64,000 bases of DNA from Agrobacterium tumefaciens (GTDB lineage Bacteria > Pseudomonadota > Alphaproteobacteria > Rhizobiales > Rhizobiaceae), in the NCBI RefSeq assembly GCF_013337285.1, contig NZ_SUPW01000002.1:248001-312000 (forward strand). Reading direction: 5' to 3'. The notes beneath the pieces were generated by a model. It worked only from the letters and a program-made list of their open reading frames with translations, was not told where the DNA came from and did no database searches. The position numbers and the translations under genes are program-made. Shown one piece after another: positions 1 to 7,695 of this stretch. Position 1 is the stretch's first letter, and each line of letters opens with the position of its first letter.

Positions 1-261
1 GAAAGCCCGTTCAACCCCGGGAAGTTCCCGCTGACCGAAGCACAGTGGGCGCGGGGCATGGAGGTGGTTGCGCACCTCGCGGCGTTCTACAAAATCCCTA
101 TCACCGACAAGACCGTCCTGACCCATGCCGAAGTGCAGCCGAATCTTGGCATCAAGCAAAATGGCAAATGGGACATCACCCGCGTGCCGTTCGATGCCTC
201 CCTGATCGGCGCGAAGGCGTGCGGCGACAAGATGCGGCGCGATGTGAAGGTGCGGATGTGA
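1..261 (+). CDS. Phage endolysin, C-terminal part (N-acetylmuramoyl-L-alanine amidase-like)
   Basis: The frame is open from the first base, so the 5' end is cut by the window. The visible 86 residues include a THAEV segment followed by a Trp-Asp-Ile-Thr stretch, which resembles the late zinc-ligand region of phage amidase endolysins of the PGRP/amidase_2 type. Its position immediately before a holin-like gene and spanin genes supports a role in degrading host peptidoglycan at lysis. The stop codon overlaps the next start by one base (TGATG), suggesting translational coupling. The catalytic N-terminal half is not visible, so the exact cleavage type is an inference. Confidence 0.65.
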   Translation, partial: ESPFNPGKFPLTEAQWARGMEVVAHLAAFYKIPITDKTVLTHAEVQPNLGIKQNGKWDITRVPFDASLIGAKACGDKMRRDVKVRM

Positions 262-551
262 TGAAGTTCTTCATGGATCACAAGGCCTCTGTTGAGTGGG
301 CGGTGCGTCGGCGCATCATCATCATTGCCCTGATCTGGTCGGGTGGCCTCGTGACGTACCTTGCGATCTGGGGCCGGCCAATTGCTCTTAGCGACACGGT
401 AGCGATGAACCTGATCTTGCTCATCGGCGGCATCATCGGTTCCTACGTCTTCGGCGCTGTCTGGGAGAAGAACACTCAGGTCAAAGCGGACATCGCCCAG
501 CAGGCGGTGGATCAGGGCGATACCGACACAACGGTAAAGGTGGAGCCATGA
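261..551 (+). CDS. Holin-like phage membrane protein
   Basis: This 96-residue protein has two hydrophobic segments (about residues 16-38 and 45-68) and a charged C-terminal tail, the size and topology of a class II-type holin that permeabilises the inner membrane to release the endolysin. It overlaps the endolysin stop by one base and its own stop overlaps the start of the Rz-like gene by four bases (ATGA). Holins are too diverse to assign from sequence alone; the assignment rests on topology and on its place between endolysin and spanins. Confidence 0.6.
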   Translation: MKFFMDHKASVEWAVRRRIIIIALIWSGGLVTYLAIWGRPIALSDTVAMNLILLIGGIIGSYVFGAVWEKNTQVKADIAQQAVDQGDTDTTVKVEP

Positions 552-895
552 GCGCCCTCAGCTACATCTACATGACCGTCGGCGCGCTGGCGATGTTGGC
601 CGTTGCTCACCTCTACAACGTGACGATCGATAATCCCGCCGTCCGTCGGCAAGCACTGTCTGGTTACGTGCTGCAATCCGAAAGGGATGCGCTTCAGGCA
701 AAGCTCGACCGTGAGCAAGCGCTTCGTGAAGCGGTCGACCAATCGTTGGCCGCAGCCACGAAACGCGCTGACGAGGCAACCAAGGCGAAACAGGCCGCAG
801 AGGCTGAGGTTGACCGGCTGGCCGAAGAAGCCGCCAAGGACGCCACCCTTTCCCGCCCCAACGAAAGCGACAAGAAATGGCTATCCGAGCGTTAA
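548..895 (+). CDS. Rz-like inner-membrane spanin
   Basis: The 115-residue product begins with one hydrophobic segment (about residues 4-22), followed by a long Ala/Glu/Lys/Arg-rich region predicted to form a coiled coil. This is the layout of an i-spanin: an inner-membrane anchor with a periplasmic coiled coil that joins an outer-membrane lipoprotein and fuses the two membranes in the last step of lysis. The start overlaps the holin-like stop (ATGA), and the 3' end overlaps the lipoprotein gene in another frame, a hallmark of Rz/Rz1 pairs. Confidence 0.7.
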   Translation: MSALSYIYMTVGALAMLAVAHLYNVTIDNPAVRRQALSGYVLQSERDALQAKLDREQALREAVDQSLAAATKRADEATKAKQAAEAEVDRLAEEAAKDATLSRPNESDKKWLSER

Positions 896-1176
896 TCATC
901 GCAGCCGTTGCGCTGATCCTCATGAGCTTTACCGGATGCCAAACGACCGGAGAACGCCTCAAGGCTGCATCTGTCGTCAAGGGCGAGACTGCCGCCCGTC
1001 AGCCGGTCCTCGTTTTCCCGGCAGCCTGCACCGCACTCATGGAGCGAGTGAAGCTACGCGACGAGCCGTGGGTGATCCACTCGTGGCGCTGGAATGTCGC
1101 CGCCGACAACCGCGACCAGTTGGCCAGAGACTGCCAAGCATGGGCAGACGATTACAGCAAAAGGATTGCGCAATGA
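877..1176 (+). CDS. Rz1-like outer-membrane lipoprotein spanin
   Basis: The 99-residue product has an N-terminal hydrophobic segment ending in a lipobox (Phe-Thr-Gly-Cys near residue 21), so it is a predicted lipoprotein. It starts inside the last 19 bases of the Rz-like gene in a different frame, forming an overlapping spanin pair. In this family the o-spanin sits in the outer membrane and binds the coiled-coil i-spanin to complete lysis. The mature part is longer and less proline-rich than in lambda Rz1, so function is assigned from context and lipobox. Confidence 0.65.
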   Translation: MAIRALIIAAVALILMSFTGCQTTGERLKAASVVKGETAARQPVLVFPAACTALMERVKLRDEPWVIHSWRWNVAADNRDQLARDCQAWADDYSKRIAQ

Positions 1177-2642
1177 TCGGTCTTGGACTTGGCCTGTCTC
1201 TCGGGTTGTCGGGTAAGCCAAAGGGCGTCCCAAAACTGCCTGTCAGCCTGCCTGTCGCGCCTCTGCTATTCGCCGGCACTGTGCGTATGGCTGGCTGGGC
1301 CGGAAGCGCAGCGAAAGTAGCGCGAGCCGCCAACCCGACGACACCGCAGACGTTTGGATGGGCGAGTGATCGTCTAGACCTTGCAGCGATAGAGACCTAT
1401 GCCGGCGGCGCAAACTCTGACGCCCGAGTTGATACATTTTTCGACCAATCAGGCAACGGGTATGACCTGATCCAGCCAACGGCAGGAGCGCGTGGCAAGG
1501 TATACAGGTCTCAGATCGACGCCGGCGCATTGCCGTTCACTGGTGGTCCAAATGTCCAATATCCGATCCCGGCAGGGCTTTCCGTGGACCGTGCGAACCA
1601 TACCGTCTTCCTCGTCTTCAAGCCGCATTTGGCCCGCGCCTCCTTTTACTGGATACGTCTCGGCACCACGTTGCAATATGGCACGGCAACCCCTGACCTG
1701 ACGACACCGGGCGGCGGGCCGCGTCTGCTCGACTCAGCCAACAGCGTTACTAAGGTCGGATCACGTGCGCCCAAGACATCCGGCGTATCGATCATGGGTT
1801 ATGCCAGCGGCCCGAGCGGCATCACTTGGTACAACAACCGGAAGATTGAGACCGTTGCGGGTGGGTTGGCGGCCGGTACGCTGACAGGAGGCAACATCGA
1901 GAATGGAAACGGCTACAGCGAGATCATGGCCGTTGTCATCTTCCCCCGTGCCCTGACCGAAGCCGAAATGGCGTCGGTCGGCCGGCAGCTTGAAGCCGTC
2001 GCACCTATCCAGATCGGGCAGACCAAGGGCGTCTTCATGATCGGAGACAGCATCACGGCAGGGCAGGGCAGTGTTGCTGTATACACTGCTGGCCTTGGCA
2101 TGACGGCAACGGAACCGGATCAGCTATTCGGCGCACTCGGCAGCCCGACAGATACAGCCATATTCAATTGCGGCCAGCCTTCTATCCCGATGACGGCTCT
2201 CAACTCCTCCAACGACCGGGCGCGCATCCTTGAACTGATGAATGCCTATCCAGAAATAACGAAGCGTGTTGCCCGCGTCCATGCCGGGATCAATGACCTT
2301 CGAGCTGCGTCTACGGACACGACGGTCTACAATGCCATTTCGGGATATTGCGCCTGGCTGCGTTCGCAGGGTGTGAAGGTGGTCGTATCGACCATCAACA
2401 CACAGGTTGTGGATGCGACGTACACCGCGCAGGCTGAAACCTATCGCCTGTCGATCAATTCGCAAATTCGCACCAATTGGGCAACGTTCGCTGACGACAT
2501 GGTGGACTACGCCAACATCCCCGAACTGGCCGATCCGAACAACACCACTTACTTCGCGACTGACAAACTGCATCAGACTGCGCAGGCCTATCAGCTTAAG
2601 TCGGCTCTCGTTGCTCCGAAAATACAGGCGCTTCTCGCCTGA
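1173..2642 (+). CDS. Phage SGNH/GDSL hydrolase with N-terminal lectin-like domain
   Basis: The ATG at 1173 overlaps the previous stop (ATGA) and gives 489 residues. The first half (about residues 50-250) resembles concanavalin/arabinofuranosidase-like carbohydrate-binding domains, with a Phe-Phe-Asp-Gln-Ser-Gly-Asn-Gly-Tyr-Asp-Leu segment. The second half carries SGNH blocks: GDSITAG (block I, catalytic Ser), a GIND-type block III and Asp-Lys-Leu-His near the C-terminus (block V catalytic Asp/His). This predicts a serine esterase acting on an acetylated polysaccharide. Its place after the spanins suggests either a virion-associated depolymerase or esterase or a late gene that alters host capsule. 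The substrate cannot be read from the sequence. Confidence 0.75.
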   Translation: MIGLGLGLSLGLSGKPKGVPKLPVSLPVAPLLFAGTVRMAGWAGSAAKVARAANPTTPQTFGWASDRLDLAAIETYAGGANSDARVDTFFDQSGNGYDLIQPTAGARGKVYRSQIDAGALPFTGGPNVQYPIPAGLSVDRANHTVFLVFKPHLARASFYWIRLGTTLQYGTATPDLTTPGGGPRLLDSANSVTKVGSRAPKTSGVSIMGYASGPSGITWYNNRKIETVAGGLAAGTLTGGNIENGNGYSEIMAVVIFPRALTEAEMASVGRQLEAVAPIQIGQTKGVFMIGDSITAGQGSVAVYTAGLGMTATEPDQLFGALGSPTDTAIFNCGQPSIPMTALNSSNDRARILELMNAYPEITKRVARVHAGINDLRAASTDTTVYNAISGYCAWLRSQGVKVVVSTINTQVVDATYTAQAETYRLSINSQIRTNWATFADDMVDYANIPELADPNNTTYFATDKLHQTAQAYQLKSALVAPKIQALLA

Positions 2643-2707
2643 CGGTAAAGCAACGGTTTTAGTTTTATCGTAAAACCGAAGTCTCCATTACTTTAGGAGA
2701 TTTGAAA

Positions 2708-2860
2708 ATGGACAACTCAAAACTGATGGCGATTGAGGATCACCTTAAAGCCGCGTTACTGTTGGCAGAGCAAGCAAACATCGGCCTTCTAATATACTTG
2801 CTGAGTATGGTGCTTCTTGAGGTGCAAGACCGCATGAAGGGACGCGCCAGAGATAATTGA
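2708..2860 (+). CDS. Small hypothetical phage protein (50 aa)
   Basis: A strong Shine-Dalgarno sequence (AGGAGA) lies seven bases before the ATG. The product is 50 residues with a hydrophobic centre (about residues 17-37) flanked by charged ends, so it may be a small single-pass membrane protein. It is followed by a rho-independent terminator. No family is recognised; being in a lysis region, an antiholin or accessory role is possible but unproven. Confidence 0.5.
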   Translation: MDNSKLMAIEDHLKAALLLAEQANIGLLIYLLSMVLLEVQDRMKGRARDN

Positions 2861-2877
2861 CAGCACCCACGACATTC

Positions 2878-2907
2878 GCCCTCGACCCATGGCCGGGGGC
2901 TTTTCTT
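2878..2907 (+). terminator. Rho-independent terminator after the lysis module
   Basis: A 7-bp stem (2878-2884 pairing with 2894-2900, one G-U pair) encloses a 9-base loop with an inner CCATGG palindrome and is followed by TTTTCTTT. It sits directly after the 50-aa gene and before the next gene. Confidence 0.55.
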
Positions 2908-2929
2908 TACTCGCATCCAGGCTGGGATA

Positions 2930-3562
2930 ATGGCAGGAAACGACGATATGGCGAACAACGGCAACATCGAGCGCAGCTATACCGATGCGGTTACCGCCCA
3001 GCTTGGTGAGCGCGTCACCAATCTTGGCCGCCGGCAAAGCGATCTTGAGACGGAGATGCGCGCCGGATTCAAGCAGGTTGAAAATGGCATGTCAGCCATT
3101 GCCAACGAGATGAGAACGTCCATATCGGCGCTTTCAACCAATTTGTCGGAGCGGAATAAGCCTCAATGGTCAGCAATCGGTGTTGCCATCACCTTCTGCA
3201 CCGTGATTGGCGGCCTTGCGTACTGGCCCATCAATTCCTCTACCTCGCGCCTTGAAAGCGCCGTCGCCGTACTGGCTGAAAAGGTTGTCACCCGGCAGGA
3301 GATGGAATGGCGACAAGCTCGAGGCGCAGAGGATCGGAACCGTATGGAAGGATCGATCAAGGATATTCGTGATGCCCAAGTGCCGCGCGCTGAGCTTGAA
3401 AGGGTTTGGACAAGCCAGACGAACATAGATGCCGATCAGCAGCGCCAACTTGACGAACTGAAGCAGGCACAGGGAAGTGTGTATGGTGCCAGAGACGTGA
3501 TCCTAGATCTTCGCCAGCGGGTAGACCGGATGGAGAGAGAAAAGGCCTCTCCGGGCGGCTAA
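2930..3562 (+). CDS. Phage coiled-coil protein with one membrane segment
   Basis: The 210-residue product has a charged coiled-coil-prone N-terminus, one hydrophobic segment (about residues 79-98) and a second long charged helical region to the C-terminus. An alternative start lies at 2948. No enzymatic motif is visible and the family is not recognised. It overlaps the convergent gene at 3559 by four bases. The layout (helix, membrane anchor, helix) suits a structural or membrane-associated phage protein. Confidence 0.6.
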   Translation: MAGNDDMANNGNIERSYTDAVTAQLGERVTNLGRRQSDLETEMRAGFKQVENGMSAIANEMRTSISALSTNLSERNKPQWSAIGVAITFCTVIGGLAYWPINSSTSRLESAVAVLAEKVVTRQEMEWRQARGAEDRNRMEGSIKDIRDAQVPRAELERVWTSQTNIDADQQRQLDELKQAQGSVYGARDVILDLRQRVDRMEREKASPGG

Positions 3563-3795
3563 AGCTTTAGGTAATGTACTGGAATAGGCGGCAGCCCCAT
3601 TTTTTTCCGGTGCCAGTTTTCGATTGCTTCCCAAAAAATCGGAAAGAACATTTCACCAAGCACCGGCTCCGTTGCCCCATCAGGAATGAACCACGGATGA
3701 TCCTCGGCATCCAAATGATATGTGCCAAGAAATTCGCCGTCCCTTGTAACCACTGAGCCGTCTTCCAGCAGATTGATGTTATATCTCAGCTCCAA
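3559..3795 (-). CDS. Small hypothetical phage protein (78 aa)
   Basis: An acidic and aromatic 78-residue protein of unknown function. It is the last gene of a leftward block of small genes that runs from 5883 to 3559. The stop overlaps the convergent gene by four bases, typical of compact phage DNA. No domain is recognised. Confidence 0.5.
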   Translation of the reverse strand: MELRYNINLLEDGSVVTRDGEFLGTYHLDAEDHPWFIPDGATEPVLGEMFFPIFWEAIENWHRKKMGLPPIPVHYLKL

Positions 3796-3821
3796 AACGA
3801 TTTCCCCTTGCCCCTGTATAT

Positions 3822-4004
3822 TTATTTAGTTTTTGATCTGGCTGCGTCAATATCCCTATGCGGATAATGCTCCCAGCAATGCCACGTGGACTTCTCGGCC
3901 TTCGAACGGCTGAAGCCAAAGCCACCCCATGCCTTACAGCCTGGATACTCGCAGTAGTGGTTCTCGTGGACGCCGTCGCCGACTTTATTGTTTTGGTCGC
4001 TCAT
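3822..4004 (-). CDS. Small Cys/His-rich phage protein (possible zinc finger)
   Basis: The 60-residue product contains Cys-Glu-Tyr-Pro-Gly-Cys and, 23 residues later, Cys-Trp-Glu-His, giving a Cys2-Cys/His set that could bind one zinc ion. It sits between a 78-aa gene and a 138-aa gene in the leftward block. It is probably a small nucleic-acid or protein-binding phage factor; the function is unknown. Confidence 0.5.
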   Translation of the reverse strand: MSDQNNKVGDGVHENHYCEYPGCKAWGGFGFSRSKAEKSTWHCWEHYPHRDIDAARSKTK

Positions 4005-4007
4005 TCT

Positions 4008-4424
4008 TCAGTGGCCTTTGCGGGTGGGGTGTGGCGGGTCAAAGCTGGCCACCGGGGAAGCTCCGCCAGCGTGCATTTCCTTGGTCCATTCATGCAGGGC
4101 GTCTGCCGGAGAATCGGCTTTCACCCACGAAATGATTGGCCCAGACAATGCCGGATCGATGTAGAGAACAGCAGCAAGCTTTAAGGCGTCGCTGAACATC
4201 ATCTGCATTGAAGCCCCTGACGCACGGTTGTCATCGGCCCAGAACCTTTCAGGGCCGGCATAAGCGTAGACCTCAAGAAATCCCGGCTTGGTTTTGATTG
4301 CGTCGACAAGCCAATTATCGACGGTTGGCAGCGCCACCCTATCCATATCCATGTAATCGCCGTCGGCTTGCTGCCCGACGACGAGGATGCCGCGCGCTCT
4401 GAGTGCTTCTGGCTTTATGAGCAT
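4008..4424 (-). CDS. Hypothetical phage protein (138 aa)
   Basis: The ATG at 4424 is chosen because AGGAGA lies just upstream and because this removes an overlap with the HMCES gene stop at 4435. The 138-residue product has no recognised motif or membrane segment. It is tightly packed between its neighbours and is probably cotranscribed with the HMCES gene. Confidence 0.5.
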   Translation of the reverse strand: MLIKPEALRARGILVVGQQADGDYMDMDRVALPTVDNWLVDAIKTKPGFLEVYAYAGPERFWADDNRASGASMQMMFSDALKLAAVLYIDPALSGPIISWVKADSPADALHEWTKEMHAGGASPVASFDPPHPTRKGH

Positions 4425-4434
4425 CCGCTTTCTC

Positions 4435-5097
4435 CTATCCGAATAGATCGGCCGGCTGGCCTTCTCCTTCGACCGGCAGCAGCACAAGGCCGTCGTCAGG
4501 TAATGGCCGCTGAAGCGCCTTAGCCTCGTCCCACGGCGCGGTCAGCCACATTTCCACCTCATCCTTATTTGTCAGGATAACCGGCATAGCCTTCGGGTGG
4601 ATCGGTTTCACGATGCCGTTCGGATCCGTCGTCAGGAATGCGAAAAGCTGATGCTCACCTTCGCGTGGGTTTTTCATCGATCCGCGGACGCCATGCCAAT
4701 CCGTCCAGATCCCGGCGAAGAAGGCGAGGGACGTTTCCTCGTTCAGCGCAAACCAGCGCTTTGTCTTTCGGGGCTTGGTGTCTTCCCATTCGCAAAAGGT
4801 TGTCCATGGTACTACGCACCGGTTCTCCGGTCGCAGCCATCTTCGCCAGTGCGGAGAGGTGACGTTGCGGATGTTCGTCACGCCGGTGTCGGGTTTGCCT
4901 TGTGTGACGAACTGAGGCGATGGCATGCCCCACGTCAGCCCGACAAGCTCCCGACCGCTCTCTCCATTACGCACCACTGGTGCTGGACGATCTGGATAGA
5001 CCTCGACGTCTGGCTCCAGGTTAAGCCGTTCCTGCATGATACCCACGATGTCGCGGATCGATTCCTGATTGGTCTTCACGCGGTACAGATTACACAT
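4435..5097 (-). CDS. Phage-borne HMCES/YedK-type SOS response-associated protein
   Basis: The ATG at 5097 puts Cys at position 2, the residue that becomes the N-terminal nucleophile in this family; an upstream GTG at 5103 would bury it and is rejected. Further family residues match: Asn75, Glu103 (in FCEW) and His167 (HPKAMP). HMCES/YedK proteins form a thiazolidine crosslink with abasic sites in single-stranded DNA and shield them during replication. The 220-residue length is normal. The gene starts beside the stop of the zinc-ribbon gene upstream (TGAGTATG), so translation is probably coupled. Its prophage location suggests protection of phage DNA or a role in the SOS response. Confidence 0.85.
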   Translation of the reverse strand: MCNLYRVKTNQESIRDIVGIMQERLNLEPDVEVYPDRPAPVVRNGESGRELVGLTWGMPSPQFVTQGKPDTGVTNIRNVTSPHWRRWLRPENRCVVPWTTFCEWEDTKPRKTKRWFALNEETSLAFFAGIWTDWHGVRGSMKNPREGEHQLFAFLTTDPNGIVKPIHPKAMPVILTNKDEVEMWLTAPWDEAKALQRPLPDDGLVLLPVEGEGQPADLFG

Positions 5098-5099
5098 AC

Positions 5100-5576
5100 T
5101 CACCTCGGCATCTTGGCTATGGTGATCTTCACATCACCCTTGACGTTGCACCGTTTGCATTTCAGCCGCTTGGCTAGATCGTCTACAGTGGTGTCGGCCT
5201 TGGCCACGCGGTTCAGTTGCCAGTGCGGGACATTCGAAACGTGGCCGCAGTAATTGCACTTGGCAACGACAATTTCCCAGTTTCGTATTTCCTTGACCTT
5301 AACGGGTGGCGGCGGCGCTTGTTTCAAAGCTTCCATGAGGCTGCCAGATTTGGTGTGGTATCTGAGCCTGCACCGTCCAGAGAAGCCTTCCATAGGCTTT
5401 GGGCACTTGAAGACCTCCTGAGATATTTTTTCCAACATCGTCGGCATCTGTAAGTCGCCAAACTCGATCATGAGTTCTGCTGAGCTTATAGACTTGAGAA
5501 GCTCGCAGTCCTCGCACAAGACGCATACTGGCTCCCCGCCATAATCTGACAGCGTATATGCTTCTCTAGGTGGCAT
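5100..5576 (-). CDS. Zinc-ribbon phage protein of unknown function
   Basis: The 158-residue product has an N-terminal Cys-x2-Cys-x2-Cys group (VCVLCEDC), a middle pair of isolated cysteines, and a C-terminal zinc-ribbon pattern made of two CxxC knuckles (KCNYC and KCKRC). Its stop lies two bases upstream of the HMCES start and its own start overlaps the previous gene. Zinc ribbons of this kind often bind nucleic acid, and the tight coupling with the HMCES gene suggests a shared role in phage DNA metabolism. The link is inferred only from gene order. Confidence 0.55.
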   Translation of the reverse strand: MPPREAYTLSDYGGEPVCVLCEDCELLKSISSAELMIEFGDLQMPTMLEKISQEVFKCPKPMEGFSGRCRLRYHTKSGSLMEALKQAPPPPVKVKEIRNWEIVVAKCNYCGHVSNVPHWQLNRVAKADTTVDDLAKRLKCKRCNVKGDVKITIAKMPR

Positions 5577-5883
5577 CTCGCTCAGCGTCCGGCTTCCATC
5601 CCCTCGTAAATCCTTTGCCCATGGCAGCGGTCGCCAGCGCGAGCTGCATCCGCAAGTGCTGGATATCCTCCATTAGGGTCTCTATCGCAGCGCGGCTATC
5701 GCCGTCGTGCCATGCGATAATGTGGTCAACCGGATCGGCTTCCGGTTCTCGTCTTTCTGGGCGCACGTTCTCATTCTCCGGTTCAAGAGTTAAATCGTCC
5801 CTGATTTTCCGAAAGGCACACGCCGCCGTGCCAAGCGATGTTCTGATTATGTTCTGGTTTGAGACGGAGTCAAGCTGGGGCAT
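5566..5883 (-). CDS. Hypothetical phage protein (105 aa)
   Basis: The first gene of the leftward block, 105 residues, mostly charged, with a helical C-terminal half (about residues 60-90). It overlaps the next gene by 11 bases. No family is recognised. Only 46 bases separate it from the divergent HTH gene, so both promoters must lie in or near this gap. Confidence 0.45.
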   Translation of the reverse strand: MPQLDSVSNQNIIRTSLGTAACAFRKIRDDLTLEPENENVRPERREPEADPVDHIIAWHDGDSRAAIETLMEDIQHLRMQLALATAAMGKGFTRGWKPDAERDAT

Positions 5884-5929
5884 AAAGATTCATTGGATGA
5901 CTGATCACCCCTACAACAAGGATCTAAGG

Positions 5930-6310
5930 ATGCCAGACCGGGATTTTCCGCCGGTGACGCTTACAGAAATGATTACTCACGATGAGCTCATTGAACGTTG
6001 GCCTTGGCTGACCGCTCAGACTGTGAACAAGTGGCGCCGTGCTGGAGCTATTCGCTCCTTCAGGGGCAAAAAAGGAATTCTTGTTTATCCAATGGGTGAT
6101 ATCGAGCGAGCGCTCACGGACAGCCTCAGGGCGTTAGCGGAAAATCACAGTGGAGCGCCGTCTTCACCTGTCGAGGAACCAGAGCAGGCATCTTCGAGCC
6201 ACCACGAGATGAGCGAGGCCGATCAAATTCGAGAGCAGTTATGGTTGCGCCAGATTCACGAGCGAAAATTCCCACGCGCCAAAAATGCTAATCCTTCGCC
6301 TGACAGATAA
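5930..6310 (+). CDS. Helix-turn-helix phage protein (excisionase/repressor-like)
   Basis: The ATG at 5930 follows AAGGA at a good distance; an ATG at 5897 in the same frame lacks a ribosome site. The 126-residue product has an N-terminal segment reading Thr-His-Asp-Glu-Leu...Trp-Pro-Trp-Leu...Val-Asn-Lys-Trp, which looks like the winged helix of MerR/excisionase-type proteins, then a basic and low-complexity C-terminus. It is the only plus-strand gene in this part of the prophage and diverges from the leftward block, so a role in regulation or excision is likely. Neither role is proven. Confidence 0.5.
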   Translation: MPDRDFPPVTLTEMITHDELIERWPWLTAQTVNKWRRAGAIRSFRGKKGILVYPMGDIERALTDSLRALAENHSGAPSSPVEEPEQASSSHHEMSEADQIREQLWLRQIHERKFPRAKNANPSPDR

Positions 6311-6340
6311 ACGAATCGGATCAACTTTTCGGTCTTTAAG

Positions 6341-7579
6341 CTAGTCGTCCCAGTAGTTCAGCTTAGGTGGCGGCTCACCTTCGGGATCATGAAGTGGATC
6401 CGGATTCGCGAAAAGCAGCATGGCCTCTAAAGATGTCTGAATTGCCTCAACACGCGTTTGCTCCTCAAGCTGCATCAGCCGCTTTCGAGCCCACTCAAGC
6501 ATTCGTCGGTAGTCCGCCGGGAGATCTTCGCAATATGGAACGATGGAAATTGTATCGCGTAAATCGTCTGCCTCACGGCGCGCATTGGCAATACTCTGCA
6601 AAAAGGAAAGGCGATCGCTTTCACGCTTCGCTCGTTGCTCTGCCATCTTCCTACGAGACGCCATATGCGCTCGACGCGCAGCCTCCTGACGATTTCGCTC
6701 ATCGTTTTCGCGCGCGGCGACGTGCGCAATCCGATAGTTATCTACAATCTTGGATAGATGGCCCTCGATCGTTTGGGTCTCGGTGTCACACCACTCCGTT
6801 TTGACGCCAGCACCTGGGCCGTAAAAGTGTAATCTCAATCTCCCCACATGCACGTACGTGAAGTGCTGCCAGCCACTGCGAGATATCTCGATTTGTCGCT
6901 TTCTCGGAGCGTCAATAGTGAATCCCAATGTTGTCCCATCTTTCTCGAAACCTAGCCTAGGGGATGTGGCAGTAAAGGCAAAACCATAGGGTTCGAGTTT
7001 AGCGCAGAGGCTGTTTAAAATGGCGCCGACGCGAGGCAAATCTTTTGGTGTAACTTTTGCGCCCTTAAGTGAAACGTAGCCATCTCGATCGCTCTCACGA
7101 CTTCGGAGTTCAGCTACGAAGGATTGGACTTCAGATCTAAGCTTTCCTGTCTGCATTATGACAGCTCGCTCGTCTTTGTCTTGGGATGCGAGAGGTTTTC
7201 GTGGTTGAGGCTGCGCATGAGGAAAGTGGGCAGTTGGAGAAGGCTGACGCAGGCGCTTGTCCTCGTCCTCTATTTCTCGCAGAGCAGTATCGAGAATTTG
7301 GGTTACGTAAGGGCTGCGGGTGCTCACCGGCCTAGTGCCGATGTGCACCGTGTGGAGCGCCGTATTCTCAACTGCCCGCAGGGGCGTCCGTTTAACGGGT
7401 TGCCCGGCGTCGATTTTTGCCCAGTGTCCCCTCGACGGCACTGGGACGAGATATCGCTGACAAGTCTTAGCTAATCCTCGATCTGATAGGCCGTACGTTT
7501 CCGCCAGCTTCTGCATTGGGGTGGACCACACTAGTTCGTAAAGCTCCTCCCGCGACATCGACCTCTTCGGATTTTCCAT
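6341..7579 (-). CDS. Uncharacterised prophage cargo protein with possible N-terminal HTH
   Basis: The ATG follows a near-perfect AGGAGG. The 412-residue product opens with a conserved-looking segment (about residues 12-60: ELYELVWSTP, then LAETYGLSDRGLAKTC) that resembles a helix-turn-helix. It is followed by a central region of mixed strands and helices and an Arg/Glu/Ala-rich, probably coiled-coil region (about 285-345). I recall similar proteins from proteobacterial islands, without a known function. It lies 117 bases downstream of a metallopeptidase gene in the same direction, between the phage genes and the tRNA, the usual place for cargo genes. Confidence 0.6.
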   Translation of the reverse strand: MENPKRSMSREELYELVWSTPMQKLAETYGLSDRGLAKTCQRYLVPVPSRGHWAKIDAGQPVKRTPLRAVENTALHTVHIGTRPVSTRSPYVTQILDTALREIEDEDKRLRQPSPTAHFPHAQPQPRKPLASQDKDERAVIMQTGKLRSEVQSFVAELRSRESDRDGYVSLKGAKVTPKDLPRVGAILNSLCAKLEPYGFAFTATSPRLGFEKDGTTLGFTIDAPRKRQIEISRSGWQHFTYVHVGRLRLHFYGPGAGVKTEWCDTETQTIEGHLSKIVDNYRIAHVAARENDERNRQEAARRAHMASRRKMAEQRAKRESDRLSFLQSIANARREADDLRDTISIVPYCEDLPADYRRMLEWARKRLMQLEEQTRVEAIQTSLEAMLLFANPDPLHDPEGEPPPKLNYWDD

Positions 7580-7695
7580 GATTGCCTCCTAGCGGTGAAG
7601 CGAGATTTATGAATCTATGGGGCGTCTGCGAGCTTTCACTGACGTCATAGACGCGGATCGATGCACGAGTTTTGTAGGCCATGCTCAGCTGCACG

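Noticed and set aside
5570..5929. The upstream part of the HTH frame starting at 5570
   Set aside because: This part is antisense to the 105-aa phage gene and lacks a ribosome site; the ATG at 5930 has one.
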